From assembly GCA_955652025.1 (NCBI GenBank), contig CATPAO010000115.1, positions 1-14,029 of the forward strand: a DNA stretch of 14,029 nt. Reading direction: 5' to 3'. Shown in pieces: positions 1 through 7,735 of this stretch. Position numbers and translations under genes: made by a program. The DNA comes from Casimicrobiaceae bacterium (GTDB taxonomy: Bacteria; Pseudomonadota; Gammaproteobacteria; Burkholderiales; Casimicrobiaceae). Under the pieces are notes generated by a model. It did no database searches and was not told where the DNA came from. It saw only the letters and a list, made by a program, of their open reading frames with translations. Each line of letters begins with the position of its first letter. Positions within the stretch are counted from its first letter, which is position 1.

Positions 1-1
1 G

Positions 2-370
2 AAGATACCCACGCTGGTGCCGAAGGTGAATGCGGACGGCAACGAGATCGGCGGCCTGCAAACACTGATGGACCGGCTACCGATCGGCACCTATCTCGGC
101 TGGAACATCGTTACGAGCGGGTTCAACAAGGGGCGCATCTGTGCTTTCACCGGCGGCTTCGTACCCTTTGCGAAGACCAAGGTCGAGCGCGCGGCGACCA
201 ACGATCCGCGCCCGTCGCTCGAGGAGCGCTACCCCTCGGTCAGCGCGTTCGCCGCGGCCGCGGTCGTGAGCGACCTCGTCTCGCGGCGTTACTTGTTGCC
301 GGCCGACGGCGACCGGGAACTGAGCAAGGCAATCGCCGACGTGGTCAATAACGGTCTCCTGCCGCAATGA
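2..370 (+). CDS. Alpha/beta-hydrolase-domain protein, C-terminal end (5' partial)
   Basis: This is the last 122 codons of a gene whose beginning lies outside the window. The frame is open from base 2 and ends at TGA 368-370. The text VPKVNADGNEIGG, then PIGTYLGWN, then FVPFAKTKVERAATNDPRPS and ERYPSV matches, from memory, the C-terminal block of the Abhydrolase_10 (alpha/beta hydrolase domain) family. These are large, often exported proteins of unknown substrate. The catalytic residues cannot be seen because they would lie upstream. A separate N-terminal piece of the same family lies at 13225-13916 on the same strand, so the malonate region sits between two members of this family. The 184 bases that follow, before the next start, hold no gene I can support. 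Family assignment is fairly secure; function is not known. Confidence 0.75.
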   Translation, partial: KIPTLVPKVNADGNEIGGLQTLMDRLPIGTYLGWNIVTSGFNKGRICAFTGGFVPFAKTKVERAATNDPRPSLEERYPSVSAFAAAAVVSDLVSRRYLLPADGDRELSKAIADVVNNGLLPQ

Positions 371-554
371 GGCGTCCCAAGGCAAGCCGCCGGCGGTGTC
401 TGTGTCTCGCCTCGCCGGCGGTCCAGTCGTTCCGAGTATTCTGACCGGGCTCAAGATCGGTTGGGCGTTCGCGCGATCGAGACTCGCACCGTCAAGCGTT
501 GGGGCATGCAGCATTGACCCTCGCGCAAATCAAGCAACGTTTCTCGGAGGAGAC

Positions 555-1553
555 ATGTCGTTGCCAACGAAAATTCTCACGTTCCTGCTGTTGGCGGTGT
601 TCGCGCTGCCCGCCGTCGCCGAGTCGAACGAAATCAGCATCGCGCAGCAGTACGGCGTCAGCTTCCTGCCGCTCATGGTGATGGAGCGCGACAAGCTGGT
701 CGAGAAGCACGCGAGGGCCGAAGGCCTCCCCGAGGTGAAGGTCAACTGGATCAAAGTTGCCGGCCCCAGCGTGATGAACGACGGCGTTATCAGCGGCGCG
801 TTGCAGTTCATCGCCATCGGCGCGCCATCGCTCATCACCCTTTGGGACAAGACGCAGGGGAACGTCAAGGGTGTATCGGCGATGACGACCTATCCTCTTT
901 ATCTCAACACGCGCAACCCAAACGTGAAATCGCCGCGCGACTTCAGCGACAAGGACAAGATCGTCGTGCCGTCGATCAAGGTGTCGACGCAGGCAATCAT
1001 GCTCGAGATGCTGGCCGCGAAAGAATTCGGCGACGCAAACTACGCGCGCTTCGATCCATGGACGGTGGCGCTGTCGCACCCCGACGGCCTTCTCGCCATC
1101 ACCAATAACACCGCGGGGGTCAACGCGCACTTCACGTCGTCGCCGTTTCATGAGCAGGAGCTCAAAGTGCCGGGCGTGCGGCTCTTGACCACCAACTACG
1201 ACATTCTCGGTGGGCCGGCCACGGCGGTCGTCATCGGAGCGTCGTCGAAGTATCGGGAAGCCAATCCCAAATCGTACAAGGCGTTCTTCGACGCGCTGAA
1301 GGAGGCGATCGACACGATCAACCAGAACAAGCGGGCGGCGGCGAAGGTGTACCTCGAGCAGGCGAAGGACACGAAGAACAGCGTCGATGACATCTATGCG
1401 ATGATTAGCGCGCCGAACTACGCTTACACGCTGGCCCCGCAAAAGGTGTTCAAGACCGCGGAGTTCATGGGCAAGATCGGCTCGCTCAAGAACAAGCCGG
1501 CGTCGTGGAAGGACCTGTTCTTTCCCGAAGTGCACAATCTGCAAGGCGATTGA
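555..1553 (+). CDS. ABC transporter periplasmic substrate-binding protein (NitT/TauT type)
   Basis: A 332-residue exported binding protein. Residues 1-23 form a Sec-type signal peptide: a short charged start, a hydrophobic run around TFLLLAVFALPA, and a likely cut after AVA. The mature start, with ISIAQQYGVSFLPLMVME at 28-45, is typical of NMT1/SsuA-like receptors for organic anions or sulfonates. I chose ATG 555 because GGAGGAG lies just before it and the signal peptide begins there; the frame is open further upstream but without a signal or ribosome site. No permease or ATPase gene lies beside it, so it is an orphan receptor here. It is followed after 16 bases by the AtuA-like gene, which suggests co-transcription and a shared substrate. 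The ligand cannot be read from the sequence. Confidence 0.85.
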   Translation: MSLPTKILTFLLLAVFALPAVAESNEISIAQQYGVSFLPLMVMERDKLVEKHARAEGLPEVKVNWIKVAGPSVMNDGVISGALQFIAIGAPSLITLWDKTQGNVKGVSAMTTYPLYLNTRNPNVKSPRDFSDKDKIVVPSIKVSTQAIMLEMLAAKEFGDANYARFDPWTVALSHPDGLLAITNNTAGVNAHFTSSPFHEQELKVPGVRLLTTNYDILGGPATAVVIGASSKYREANPKSYKAFFDALKEAIDTINQNKRAAAKVYLEQAKDTKNSVDDIYAMISAPNYAYTLAPQKVFKTAEFMGKIGSLKNKPASWKDLFFPEVHNLQGD

Positions 1554-1569
1554 CGGACAGGAAGCGGAC

Positions 1570-2913
1570 GTGGGCGATCGGCTGCGCATCGGAAGCGGAG
1601 CGGGATTTTCGGGCGACCGCCTGGACGCCTCGCTGTTGCTGGCGGAGCGCGGCGAACTCGACTACCTCGTGCTCGAATGCCTGGCCGAGCGCACGATCGC
1701 GCTGGCGCAGCTTCGCCGGCGCAAAGACGCATCGCGCGGCTACGATCCCCGGCTCGAGCAGCGGATCGAGCAGTTGTTGCCCATCCTTCATCGGTGCCGC
1801 ACGCGACTCGTCAGCAACATGGGAGCCGCGAATCCGCTCGCCGCGGCCGACGCGATCGTGACGATCGCAAAACGCCTGGAGATCGCCGTCAAGGTGGCGG
1901 TGGTCACCGGCGACGACGTTCTCGACGCGCTGCCCGGTGACGCGCGCGCAATGGAAGGCGGTGCCCTGCTGTCGTCGTATGCGCCGTTGGTGTCGGCCAA
2001 CGCGTATCTCGGGACGGCCGCGCTGTTGCCCGCGCTCGCGACCGGCGCTGACATCATCATCACCGGGCGCGTCGCCGATCCGTCGTTGTTCGTGGCGCCG
2101 ATCGCGCACCACTACGGATGGTCGCAGGACGACTTCGATCGGATCGCTCGCGGCACATGCATCGGCCATCTGCTCGAATGCGCAGGCCAGATTTGCGGCG
2201 GTTATTTTGCCGACCCGGGCGTGAAGGACATTCCCGATATGCCGCGACTGGGCTTTCCGTACGCCGACGTCGACAGCGACGGCAACGCGACGATCGGCAA
2301 GGTCGCCGGCACGGGCGGCCGCATCACGCTCGCCACGACCAAGGAACAGTTGCTCTACGAAGTGACCGATCCGTGCGGCTACCTGACACCCGACGTGATC
2401 GCCGATTTCACGACGGTTCGGCTCGCCGAGACCGGACCCGATCGCATCGATGTTCGCGGCGCGACCGGGCGCGCGCGGCCCGGCGAGCTCAAGGTCAGCG
2501 TCGGCTATTTCGCCGGCTATGTCGGAGAAGGCGAAATCGGCTATGCGGGAACGAATGCGCTCGGGCGTGGCCGGCTCGCCGCCGACATTGTCCGAGAACG
2601 CCTCGGCGGTATTTTTCCCGAAATGAGAGTCGACCTCATCGGCAGTACATCGTTGCATGGACGGTCGTTCGCGCCTGACGAGGCGCCGTACGAAGTGCGT
2701 CTGCGCGTCGCGGCGCGCGCGGCCACCGCCGAGCGGGCGGCGATTGTCGGCGACGAAGTCGAAGCGCTCTACACGAACGGTCCGGCGGGAGGGGGCGGCG
2801 CACGGAAGTACGTGCACGAGCAGATCGGCATTGTGTCGACGCTGATCGACCGCGAGCGCGTCGCGAGCGACGTCGTCATCCGTGAATGGGTGGGTCATGC
2901 CGAAACTGTATGA
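1570..2913 (+). CDS. AtuA-family protein (DUF1446, acyclic terpene utilisation-like)
   Basis: A 447-residue protein with the AtuA/DUF1446 hallmarks: RIGSGAGFSGDR at 6-17, LDYLVLECLAERT at 30-42, VSNMGAANP at 81-89, and IITGRVADPSLF at 163-174. AtuA was named from the acyclic terpene (citronellol/geraniol) cluster of Pseudomonas, but most DUF1446 proteins sit in other acyl-CoA pathways and their reaction is unproven. The start is GTG 1570, with AGGAAG upstream and the family motif beginning five residues in. The gene lies 16 bases after the binding-protein gene and overlaps the small C-terminal-domain gene that follows. In many family members the two AtuA parts are one chain; here they are separate genes. 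No terpene-specific atu genes (carboxylase, citronellyl-CoA dehydrogenase) are visible, so a terpene role is not supported. Confidence 0.88.
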   Translation: MGDRLRIGSGAGFSGDRLDASLLLAERGELDYLVLECLAERTIALAQLRRRKDASRGYDPRLEQRIEQLLPILHRCRTRLVSNMGAANPLAAADAIVTIAKRLEIAVKVAVVTGDDVLDALPGDARAMEGGALLSSYAPLVSANAYLGTAALLPALATGADIIITGRVADPSLFVAPIAHHYGWSQDDFDRIARGTCIGHLLECAGQICGGYFADPGVKDIPDMPRLGFPYADVDSDGNATIGKVAGTGGRITLATTKEQLLYEVTDPCGYLTPDVIADFTTVRLAETGPDRIDVRGATGRARPGELKVSVGYFAGYVGEGEIGYAGTNALGRGRLAADIVRERLGGIFPEMRVDLIGSTSLHGRSFAPDEAPYEVRLRVAARAATAERAAIVGDEVEALYTNGPAGGGGARKYVHEQIGIVSTLIDRERVASDVVIREWVGHAETV

Positions 2914-3199
2914 CCTCGCGCATTGCCGCGCCGGCGACAAGGGCAACACGTCGATCCTGTCGGTCATCGCTTATCGGCCGGAGGACTATCCACTCCTGGT
3001 CGAGCGCGTGACCGTGGACGCGGTGCGCCGGCACATGCAAGGCATCGTCCAAGGCGAAATCCGGCGCTTCGAGCTGCCGTATCTCGGCGCGCTGCAGTTC
3101 GTCTGCGCGCATTCGCTGAGCGGCGGCGTCACGACGTCGCTCGCGCAGGACGCGCATGGCAAGTCGCTGTCGTCGGCGCTTCTCGAGATGCAACTGTAA
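2897..3199 (+). CDS. AtuA C-terminal-domain protein (small partner of the AtuA-like gene)
   Basis: A 100-residue protein starting MPKLYDLAHCRAGDKGNTS, the signature of the short AtuA-like C-terminal domain (ferredoxin-like fold in family descriptions). The middle FELPYLGALQFVCAHSLSGG and the C-terminal SLAQDAHGKSLSSALLEM are also typical. I chose ATG 2897, which overlaps the end of the AtuA-like gene by 17 bases; GTG 2882 in the same frame would add five residues (MNGWV). The overlap implies translational coupling and a two-subunit protein equivalent to the fused forms. It ends four bases before the stop of mdcH, which comes from the opposite strand, so the two operons converge with no room for a terminator between them. 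The biochemical role is unknown. Confidence 0.82.
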   Translation: MPKLYDLAHCRAGDKGNTSILSVIAYRPEDYPLLVERVTVDAVRRHMQGIVQGEIRRFELPYLGALQFVCAHSLSGGVTTSLAQDAHGKSLSSALLEMQL

Positions 3200-3203
3200 G
3201 GCG

Positions 3204-4130
3204 TCAGTTGCGCGAGGCGATCTGGCGCTTCACCCACGCGACGATCGCCGCCACATCGCGAAATTCGTCGACCGAGCGCGCCTCGATGTCGTCGTGACGC
3301 TCGCGCGCCATCCGGCAGAGCGCGCGACCGGGACCGAGCTCGAGATAGACGCGGCAGCCGCGCTCGTATAGCGTGTCGAGACACTGTGCCCACTCGACAG
3401 TCGACGCGATCTGAGCCGACAGCGTCGCGATCGCGCGCTCGCGCGTGACGACGAGCGCCGCGTCGATGCCCGCGACGACGGCGGGCGACGGTGCGCGCAA
3501 CGGCGACCGTTCGAGTGCGGCGCGAAACGGCGCGACCGCGCCGGCCAGCAGCGGCGTATGCGATGCGATGCCGACCCGAAGCGCCGTGACTTGCGCGCCC
3601 GCACGATCGCAGCGATCTTTCACGAGCGTGAGCGCGGCATCGGTGCCGCCGACAACGAACATCTCATCCGCGATCACGATCGCGATGAATGCTTCCAGGC
3701 CGGCGCAGTCGCGGATAAGCGCGGGACGCGACAGGCCGCGGATCGCCACGACCCCGCCCGGCCGATCCGCCGCAGCGTGATCCATCGCCAATGCGCGTGC
3801 GCGCGCGAGTTGCGCGAGCGCGCCGGCGTCGAGCGCATCGCACACGCCGTAACAGGCGAGCTCGCCGACACTGTAGCCGGCGACGGCTGCGGGCCGCGGC
3901 AATGAGCGGCGCAGCGCCGCCCAGAGCGCGAGTTGCGCGATGCAGATCAGCGGCTGCGCGATGGCGTTGTCGAAGATCGCCTCGCCTTTCGCGAGCCACG
4001 CGCGCGGGTCTTCTGCCAATGCCTCGCCCGCTTGTTCAACGACCTGCAACCCCTCGGCGTCGCGGCACGCAAGATCGAACATCGCCGCGTGCTGCACCCC
4101 CTGGCCCGGGCACAAGACGGCGAATGTCAT
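3204..4130 (-). CDS. mdcH: Malonate decarboxylase malonyl-CoA:ACP malonyltransferase MdcH
   Basis: A 308-residue acyltransferase of the FabD type. It moves malonyl from malonyl-CoA to the malonate decarboxylase carrier protein MdcC, priming the enzyme before the acetate/malonate exchange cycle runs. Visible motifs are CPGQGVQ near residue 7, the nucleophile elbow GYSVGE at 85-90 with Ser87 (Tyr replaces the more common His of GHSxGE), an arginine near 112 in the usual position after the elbow, and the catalytic His191 in ASHTPLL. Length fits the family. It is the last gene of the operon, and its ATG overlaps the mdcB stop as ATGA. The assignment to MdcH rather than housekeeping FabD comes from its place in the mdc cluster and from the variant elbow. 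Confidence 0.93.
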   Translation of the reverse strand: MTFAVLCPGQGVQHAAMFDLACRDAEGLQVVEQAGEALAEDPRAWLAKGEAIFDNAIAQPLICIAQLALWAALRRSLPRPAAVAGYSVGELACYGVCDALDAGALAQLARARALAMDHAAADRPGGVVAIRGLSRPALIRDCAGLEAFIAIVIADEMFVVGGTDAALTLVKDRCDRAGAQVTALRVGIASHTPLLAGAVAPFRAALERSPLRAPSPAVVAGIDAALVVTRERAIATLSAQIASTVEWAQCLDTLYERGCRVYLELGPGRALCRMARERHDDIEARSVDEFRDVAAIVAWVKRQIASRN

Positions 4131-4999
4131 CCGGCAGCGGCGCGCTGGATCCGGTCGACGAAGATCGCCGCGGCCAGCAGGTCCGCGGAGCCGCCTGGCG
4201 ACACGCGATGCGCGACGAATTCTCGATGAATCGACAGCGCGCGCGGTACCGCGTCGCGCGAGTGGACGTCGCCCGCGCTGCGGAATTCCCGCGCGCGACG
4301 CTGGACGAGCGCCAAGCCGGCGGCGCCGGCGCGATGCAGCACGTTGGTATCGTCGACGTGCGCGAGCAGCGCGAAAAACGCCGACAGTCGCGCGAGTCGC
4401 GCATCGCAGCTCCGCACAATCGCCGCCCGGAGCGCCGGTAGCGCAACCTCGAACACCGACGGGAACGCGTAGAGCGCCTCACCGCGCGCACCGGGCGCGC
4501 CGTAACGAGCCATCGCCGTCGCGCCGTGCGATCGCGACGCCGACGCCGTGGAGGCGAGCGCGGCGCACCATTCGTTCACTAGAATGCGGCGTAATGTCCC
4601 GTCGGTCGGCGCGGCACCGATCGCATGCGCGCGCGCCGCTGCGGCGCATAGAAGGCCCAATGTGAAGATGGCGCCACGATGAGTATTGACGCCATCGGTC
4701 GCGGCGAGCATCGCGGCCTCGGCGCGGATGCCGAGTGCCTGCAATCGTGCGAACGGCGCGCGTTGCCCGCCCGCCGCGGCGATGTCGGCGAAGTAACGCG
4801 ATAGCGCGAAGAGGCTCACGACGAAGGTTGATGCGTCCATGTCGGCATGCGCGCCCGAATCGCGCAGGCTGACCAGACCTGGCTTGGGGAACAGCGCCAG
4901 CTCGGCCCATAAACTCGCGATGGCGCTTCGTGCGATGGTCGCCGCGCTCGCACTAGTCGGCTCAGGTGCGAGATCTAGCGCGCACGAGGCGGCGCTCAT
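4127..4999 (-). CDS. mdcB: Triphosphoribosyl-dephospho-CoA synthase MdcB
   Basis: A 290-residue CitG/MdcB-family protein that makes 2'-(5''-triphosphoribosyl)-3'-dephospho-CoA from ATP and dephospho-CoA, the precursor of the MdcC prosthetic group. Motifs in order are FPKPGLVS (37-44), GAHADMD (49-55), GVNTHRGAIF (103-112), HGATAMARYG (158-167) with GARGEA (170-175), and SPGGSADLLAA (267-277). I chose ATG 4999, giving MSAASCALDL. However, the frame stays open through the upstream repeat to ATG 5086, which overlaps the mdcG stop as ATGA. Starting there would add 29 repeat-encoded residues beginning MSAAGPRQGADC. No clear Shine-Dalgarno lies before 4999 apart from the GGGGG of the repeat, so the real start is uncertain. 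The gene overlaps mdcH by four bases. Confidence 0.92.
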   Translation of the reverse strand: MSAASCALDLAPEPTSASAATIARSAIASLWAELALFPKPGLVSLRDSGAHADMDASTFVVSLFALSRYFADIAAAGGQRAPFARLQALGIRAEAAMLAATDGVNTHRGAIFTLGLLCAAAARAHAIGAAPTDGTLRRILVNEWCAALASTASASRSHGATAMARYGAPGARGEALYAFPSVFEVALPALRAAIVRSCDARLARLSAFFALLAHVDDTNVLHRAGAAGLALVQRRAREFRSAGDVHSRDAVPRALSIHREFVAHRVSPGGSADLLAAAIFVDRIQRAAAG

Positions 5000-5087
5000 G
5001 GGACCCCCACGCTTGCTGCTATCGCCGCTGCGCTGCCCCCGAGAGGGGGAGCAATCCGCGCCTTGGCGCGGCCCGGCGGCGCTCATG
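4988..5087 (-). repeat. Intra-operon palindromic repeat, copy A (mdcG/mdcB junction)
   Basis: A GC-rich repeat fills the whole 83-base gap between mdcG and mdcB. Read in the operon direction it runs from ATGAGCGCCGCCGGGCCG to AAGCGTGGGGGTCCC. It contains two inverted repeats: CCCCC-GAGA-GGGGG (5036-5049) and CCGCGCC-TT-GGCGCGG (5056-5071). The 13-mer GGCGGCGCTCATG occurs on both sides (4988-5000 and 5075-5087), so both the mdcG stop and the mdcB start sit in the same duplicated sequence. The frame from ATG 5086 stays open and runs into mdcB. Confidence 0.9.
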
Positions 5088-5802
5088 AGGCCACCATTGC
5101 GGCAGCGAGACGCGCCTGCAGTGTCGAACGCTCGACGAGCGCGACACGGTCGATGTTCTTCGCCAGTACGCGTGCGCCACGTTCCGCGTGAACCCATTCG
5201 CGCCATGCAACGGCATCGCCGCCCGGAAACAGAATTTCGCCATCGATGCGGCGACACACATCACACTCCCACCGTTCGTAGAGCGACGCGACGATGTCGA
5301 TTTCGCCTACGCTGGCGGGCCGGAACAACAGGTCGACGTCGGAATCGTCGTGCAAGTAGTCGAGGCCGGTGATCACCTGCCACGCGACCGAGCCGAACAC
5401 CGATAGACGCACATGTACGTCGCGCGCGGCGGCGTCGAGCGCCGCGAGCGGACGCCGCCGCGCCGGCGGCAACGCGCGGGCGACAGCGCCGAGCGCAAGT
5501 GGCGGCGCCCACCGTGCAACGCCCGCGCCCGGCAGGTGAAACGCGAGTCGCGACTTGCCGCGCGACCGCGGCAGCGGCAATCCTGCCGCGACGCCGCCGC
5601 ACGCCGGCGCATGATCGTCGTTGCGGCGGACGACGAGCGGCCAATCACGCACGCGCCACAGGTCGAGCGCCTCGCGCATCTGTTCATCACGCGCCTCGGC
5701 TCTCATTCTGGTGCGTTCGGAGGCAACCGGCCAGATCAACGTATGCCGCGGCCATCGCGATCCGGCATTCGCGTCGATGTCACTGAGGCGGGCCGCGATC
5801 AT
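5083..5802 (-). CDS. mdcG: Malonate decarboxylase holo-ACP synthase (phosphoribosyl-dephospho-CoA transferase) MdcG
   Basis: A 239-residue nucleotidyltransferase-like enzyme that attaches the phosphoribosyl-dephospho-CoA group made by MdcB to the serine of MdcC. The core FGSVAWQVITGLDYL (136-150) followed by SDVDLLF (154-160) carries the GS...DxD pattern of nucleotidyltransferases, with Asp155 and Asp157 as likely metal ligands. FPGGDAVAWRE (192-202) is a second conserved block. ATG 5802 overlaps the mdcE stop as ATGA, which supports this start; the frame is open much further upstream only as a shadow of mdcE. The N-terminus is somewhat longer than I expect for the family. Its stop TGA (5083-5085) lies at the edge of repeat copy A, which fills the whole gap to mdcB. 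Confidence 0.9.
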   Translation of the reverse strand: MIAARLSDIDANAGSRWPRHTLIWPVASERTRMRAEARDEQMREALDLWRVRDWPLVVRRNDDHAPACGGVAAGLPLPRSRGKSRLAFHLPGAGVARWAPPLALGAVARALPPARRRPLAALDAAARDVHVRLSVFGSVAWQVITGLDYLHDDSDVDLLFRPASVGEIDIVASLYERWECDVCRRIDGEILFPGGDAVAWREWVHAERGARVLAKNIDRVALVERSTLQARLAAAMVAS

Positions 5803-6497
5803 TCGGACGCCGCACGCGTGGCGATCGGCGCGGCGAGGTTGCGTCCACCGCGCGAATGTCCGAGATCGCGCCGCATGTCCTGCGCCGGTGCGTCCGTGAG
5901 TGCGCGGGTGAGGTGCGCCGCCAGATCGCCGTCCCACAACCCGTCGATCGCGCCCATTTGCACGTAATTGATCGCGCCGGGCGCGAACACTGGCGACGCC
6001 TGCGCGAGCGCGCACAGGCGTTCCTCGGGCAGTCGCGTGACGCGCGCCATCGCCGGAAGGTTCATGACCCGGATCTCGGATTCGGGCAGCGCGGCGCACA
6101 GATCGGCCATCATGCCGCTCGCCAGGAAACCACCGGACAGTGCCTGGTCGTAGACGAGTCCGAGCACGCGATGACCGCGCGAGCGCGCGACTTCCACGCA
6201 TTTTGCGAGGTGCGCCATGTAACGGTGGATGCCGAGGAGCTCGTCGCGACGGCGCAGCCGCTGGCCTTGTGTGTCGACCAGGAACAGGAGCGGCCGGCCC
6301 GGATGCTCGCGTACCGTCGCGAGTACGCGCGCCGACATGGCGAGCGCCAGCTCGACGCCGATTTCGGCATGATCGGTTGTGCCGACGACCGCGAACACGG
6401 TGTCGCCACAGCGTCCGCTGCCGGCCAGCAAATCGCCGTCGACCCCGATGTCGTGACCGTCGGGAAACAGGCGGGTCGCTACCTCCTGCCATCGCAT
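5799..6497 (-). CDS. mdcE: Malonate decarboxylase gamma subunit MdcE
   Basis: A 232-residue carboxyltransferase-like subunit (crotonase-type fold). With MdcD it decarboxylates malonyl-S-ACP to acetyl-S-ACP and CO2. Visible family text includes LFLVDTQGQRLRRRDELLGI (71-90), YMAHLAKC (93-100), YDQALSGGFLASG (116-128), and the C-terminal FAPGAINYVQMGAIDGLW (171-188). ATG 6497 is chosen because AAGGAAG stands about eight bases before it. The gap from the mdcD stop is 22 bases, the largest spacer in the operon that does not contain the repeat. The gene overlaps mdcG by four bases. Length is slightly short for the family but no core block is missing. Confidence 0.93.
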   Translation of the reverse strand: MRWQEVATRLFPDGHDIGVDGDLLAGSGRCGDTVFAVVGTTDHAEIGVELALAMSARVLATVREHPGRPLLFLVDTQGQRLRRRDELLGIHRYMAHLAKCVEVARSRGHRVLGLVYDQALSGGFLASGMMADLCAALPESEIRVMNLPAMARVTRLPEERLCALAQASPVFAPGAINYVQMGAIDGLWDGDLAAHLTRALTDAPAQDMRRDLGHSRGGRNLAAPIATRAASE

Positions 6498-6519
6498 GTC
6501 GATCGTCTTCCTTACTCGC

Positions 6520-7398
6520 TCACGCTGCGCGAAGCCGTTGTCCAAGCGCCACCAGCGCATCCGTTGCGAGCAGCGGAACATTCTCCGGCTGGTCGAAGCC
6601 CAAGTCGCGCCAGATGTCCTCGCCGTCACCGTAGGTGCCGAAACGCGCGAGGCGCTGCTCGAGCATCGTGTGCTCGCGCAAGACGGCGTCGAGGTCGAGC
6701 CGGTGGCCCTCGCGCACGGCACGCGCCAGCGCGTCGCGAAACGCATGTTGTCGATCGTCGACCAGAAGGTCGCAGTCGGCCAGCAGAAAGCGATGTTTCC
6801 CGCCGACGGTGCGCCAGACGAGCGCGCGGTCGCGCGAATCGAACTCCTCGACGCCACGCGCCGTCTCGATCACTTCCGGTCCGGAAATACCGAGCCGTCC
6901 CTCTTCGGACATGACGACGCTCGTGCAGCACGCGGCGGCGATGCCCATGCCACCGAAGCATCCGTACTGACCGCCAATCGCCGCGACGACGGGTGTGCCC
7001 GCGACGCGCGCGGCGCAAATCGCGCGGATGACCTCCGACACCGCGATCAATCCGGCGTTGGCTTCCTGCAATCGGACACCGCCCGACTCGAGCAGAAGCA
7101 CGACGCCGGCAATGTGCCCGCTCCGCGCGCGCTCCAGCAATCCGACGATTTTCGCGCCTTGCACTTCGCCGACCGCACCGCCCATGAAGCCGCCTTCCTG
7201 TGCGGCGATGAGCACGGAAAGGCCATCCAGCGTGGCCTCGCCGATCACGACGCCATCGTCGAACGCGACCGGCAAGTCGAGCGCCTGCAGATGCGGCGAG
7301 AGCGTGCGCGCCGTCGGCGGCAGAATTTCCCGGAAGGATCCGGCATCGAGGATGCCGGCGAGGCGCTCGCGCGCCGTCGCTTCGTAATAGCTACGCAT
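6520..7398 (-). CDS. mdcD: Malonate decarboxylase beta subunit MdcD
   Basis: A 292-residue subunit of the carboxyltransferase/crotonase type that acts with MdcE in decarboxylating malonyl-ACP. It is related to the beta subunit of acetyl-CoA carboxylase carboxyltransferase. Recognisable blocks are the start MRSYYEATARERLAGILD, AAQEGGFMGGAVGEVQGAK (65-83), LLLESGGVRLQEANAGL (101-117), AIGGQYGCFGGMGIAA (140-155), and MSEEGRLGISGPEVIE (162-177). The N-terminal text fits ATG 7398, which overlaps the mdcC stop by eight bases (ATGCGTAG). A longer frame runs upstream to 7479 but only inside mdcC. Nothing is missing compared with the family. Confidence 0.94.
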   Translation of the reverse strand: MRSYYEATARERLAGILDAGSFREILPPTARTLSPHLQALDLPVAFDDGVVIGEATLDGLSVLIAAQEGGFMGGAVGEVQGAKIVGLLERARSGHIAGVVLLLESGGVRLQEANAGLIAVSEVIRAICAARVAGTPVVAAIGGQYGCFGGMGIAAACCTSVVMSEEGRLGISGPEVIETARGVEEFDSRDRALVWRTVGGKHRFLLADCDLLVDDRQHAFRDALARAVREGHRLDLDAVLREHTMLEQRLARFGTYGDGEDIWRDLGFDQPENVPLLATDALVALGQRLRAA

Positions 7399-7720
7399 CG
7401 GCGCCTCGCGCGGATTGCGTGAACGCCTCGATCGCCTGGTCGAGGCGCAGAGCGACGATGGCCGGCGTCGCTCCGGCATCGTTGATCGAAACGCGAATCG
7501 CCCCCAGGCGATGACGATCGAAAAAGTCCTGCATCACAGCCTGCCACACGGCGCCGAAGCCATGCGCCGCCGTGTTGATATCGATTGCGCACGCGCTGTC
7601 CTGGGGCGTCGGCTCGATCAGGACCTCGAGATTGCCCGACGCGACGACACCGACGATCCGCGCCGGCGCTGCATGCGCCGCCGGTCGGCCACCATCGAAT
7701 CGAAATTCAAGTCGTTCCAT
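7391..7720 (-). CDS. mdcC: Malonate decarboxylase acyl carrier protein (delta subunit) MdcC
   Basis: A 109-residue carrier protein that bears the acetyl/malonyl thioester during the reaction. Unlike fatty-acid ACP it has no DSL motif. The phosphoribosyl-dephospho-CoA group goes on a serine in GVVASGNLEV, here Ser28. The C-terminal half SINDAGATPAIVALRLDQA is also typical. ATG 7720 has GGAG about nine bases upstream. The 103-base gap to mdcA is mostly filled by repeat copy B in the orientation opposite to transcription, so mdcC is the one gene in the operon whose own ribosome site clearly survives downstream of a repeat. It overlaps mdcD by eight bases. Confidence 0.93.
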   Translation of the reverse strand: MERLEFRFDGGRPAAHAAPARIVGVVASGNLEVLIEPTPQDSACAIDINTAAHGFGAVWQAVMQDFFDRHRLGAIRVSINDAGATPAIVALRLDQAIEAFTQSARGADA

Positions 7721-7735
7721 CGAAGCGCTCCGTTC

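Noticed and set aside
387..424. CGCCGGCGGT repeated near 390 and 413, considered as a terminator after the first gene.
   Set aside because: The short palindromes are ordinary for this GC content and are not followed by a T-run.
513..545. TTGACC at about 515, considered as a promoter -35 for the binding-protein operon.
   Set aside because: No acceptable -10 box lies at the right distance (ACGTTT at 17 bases).
396..554. An in-frame extension of the binding protein to a start at 396.
   Set aside because: It would bury the clear signal peptide and ignore the strong GGAGGAG site before ATG 555.
1486..2967. A 493-codon open frame on the minus strand.
   Set aside because: Antisense shadow of the AtuA-like gene; no family resemblance and no ribosome site.
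5083..6492. A 469-codon minus-strand frame that would make MdcG much longer.
   Set aside because: The extra part lies over mdcE in another frame and has arginine-rich shadow text; the ATGA overlap at 5799-5802 gives the natural start.
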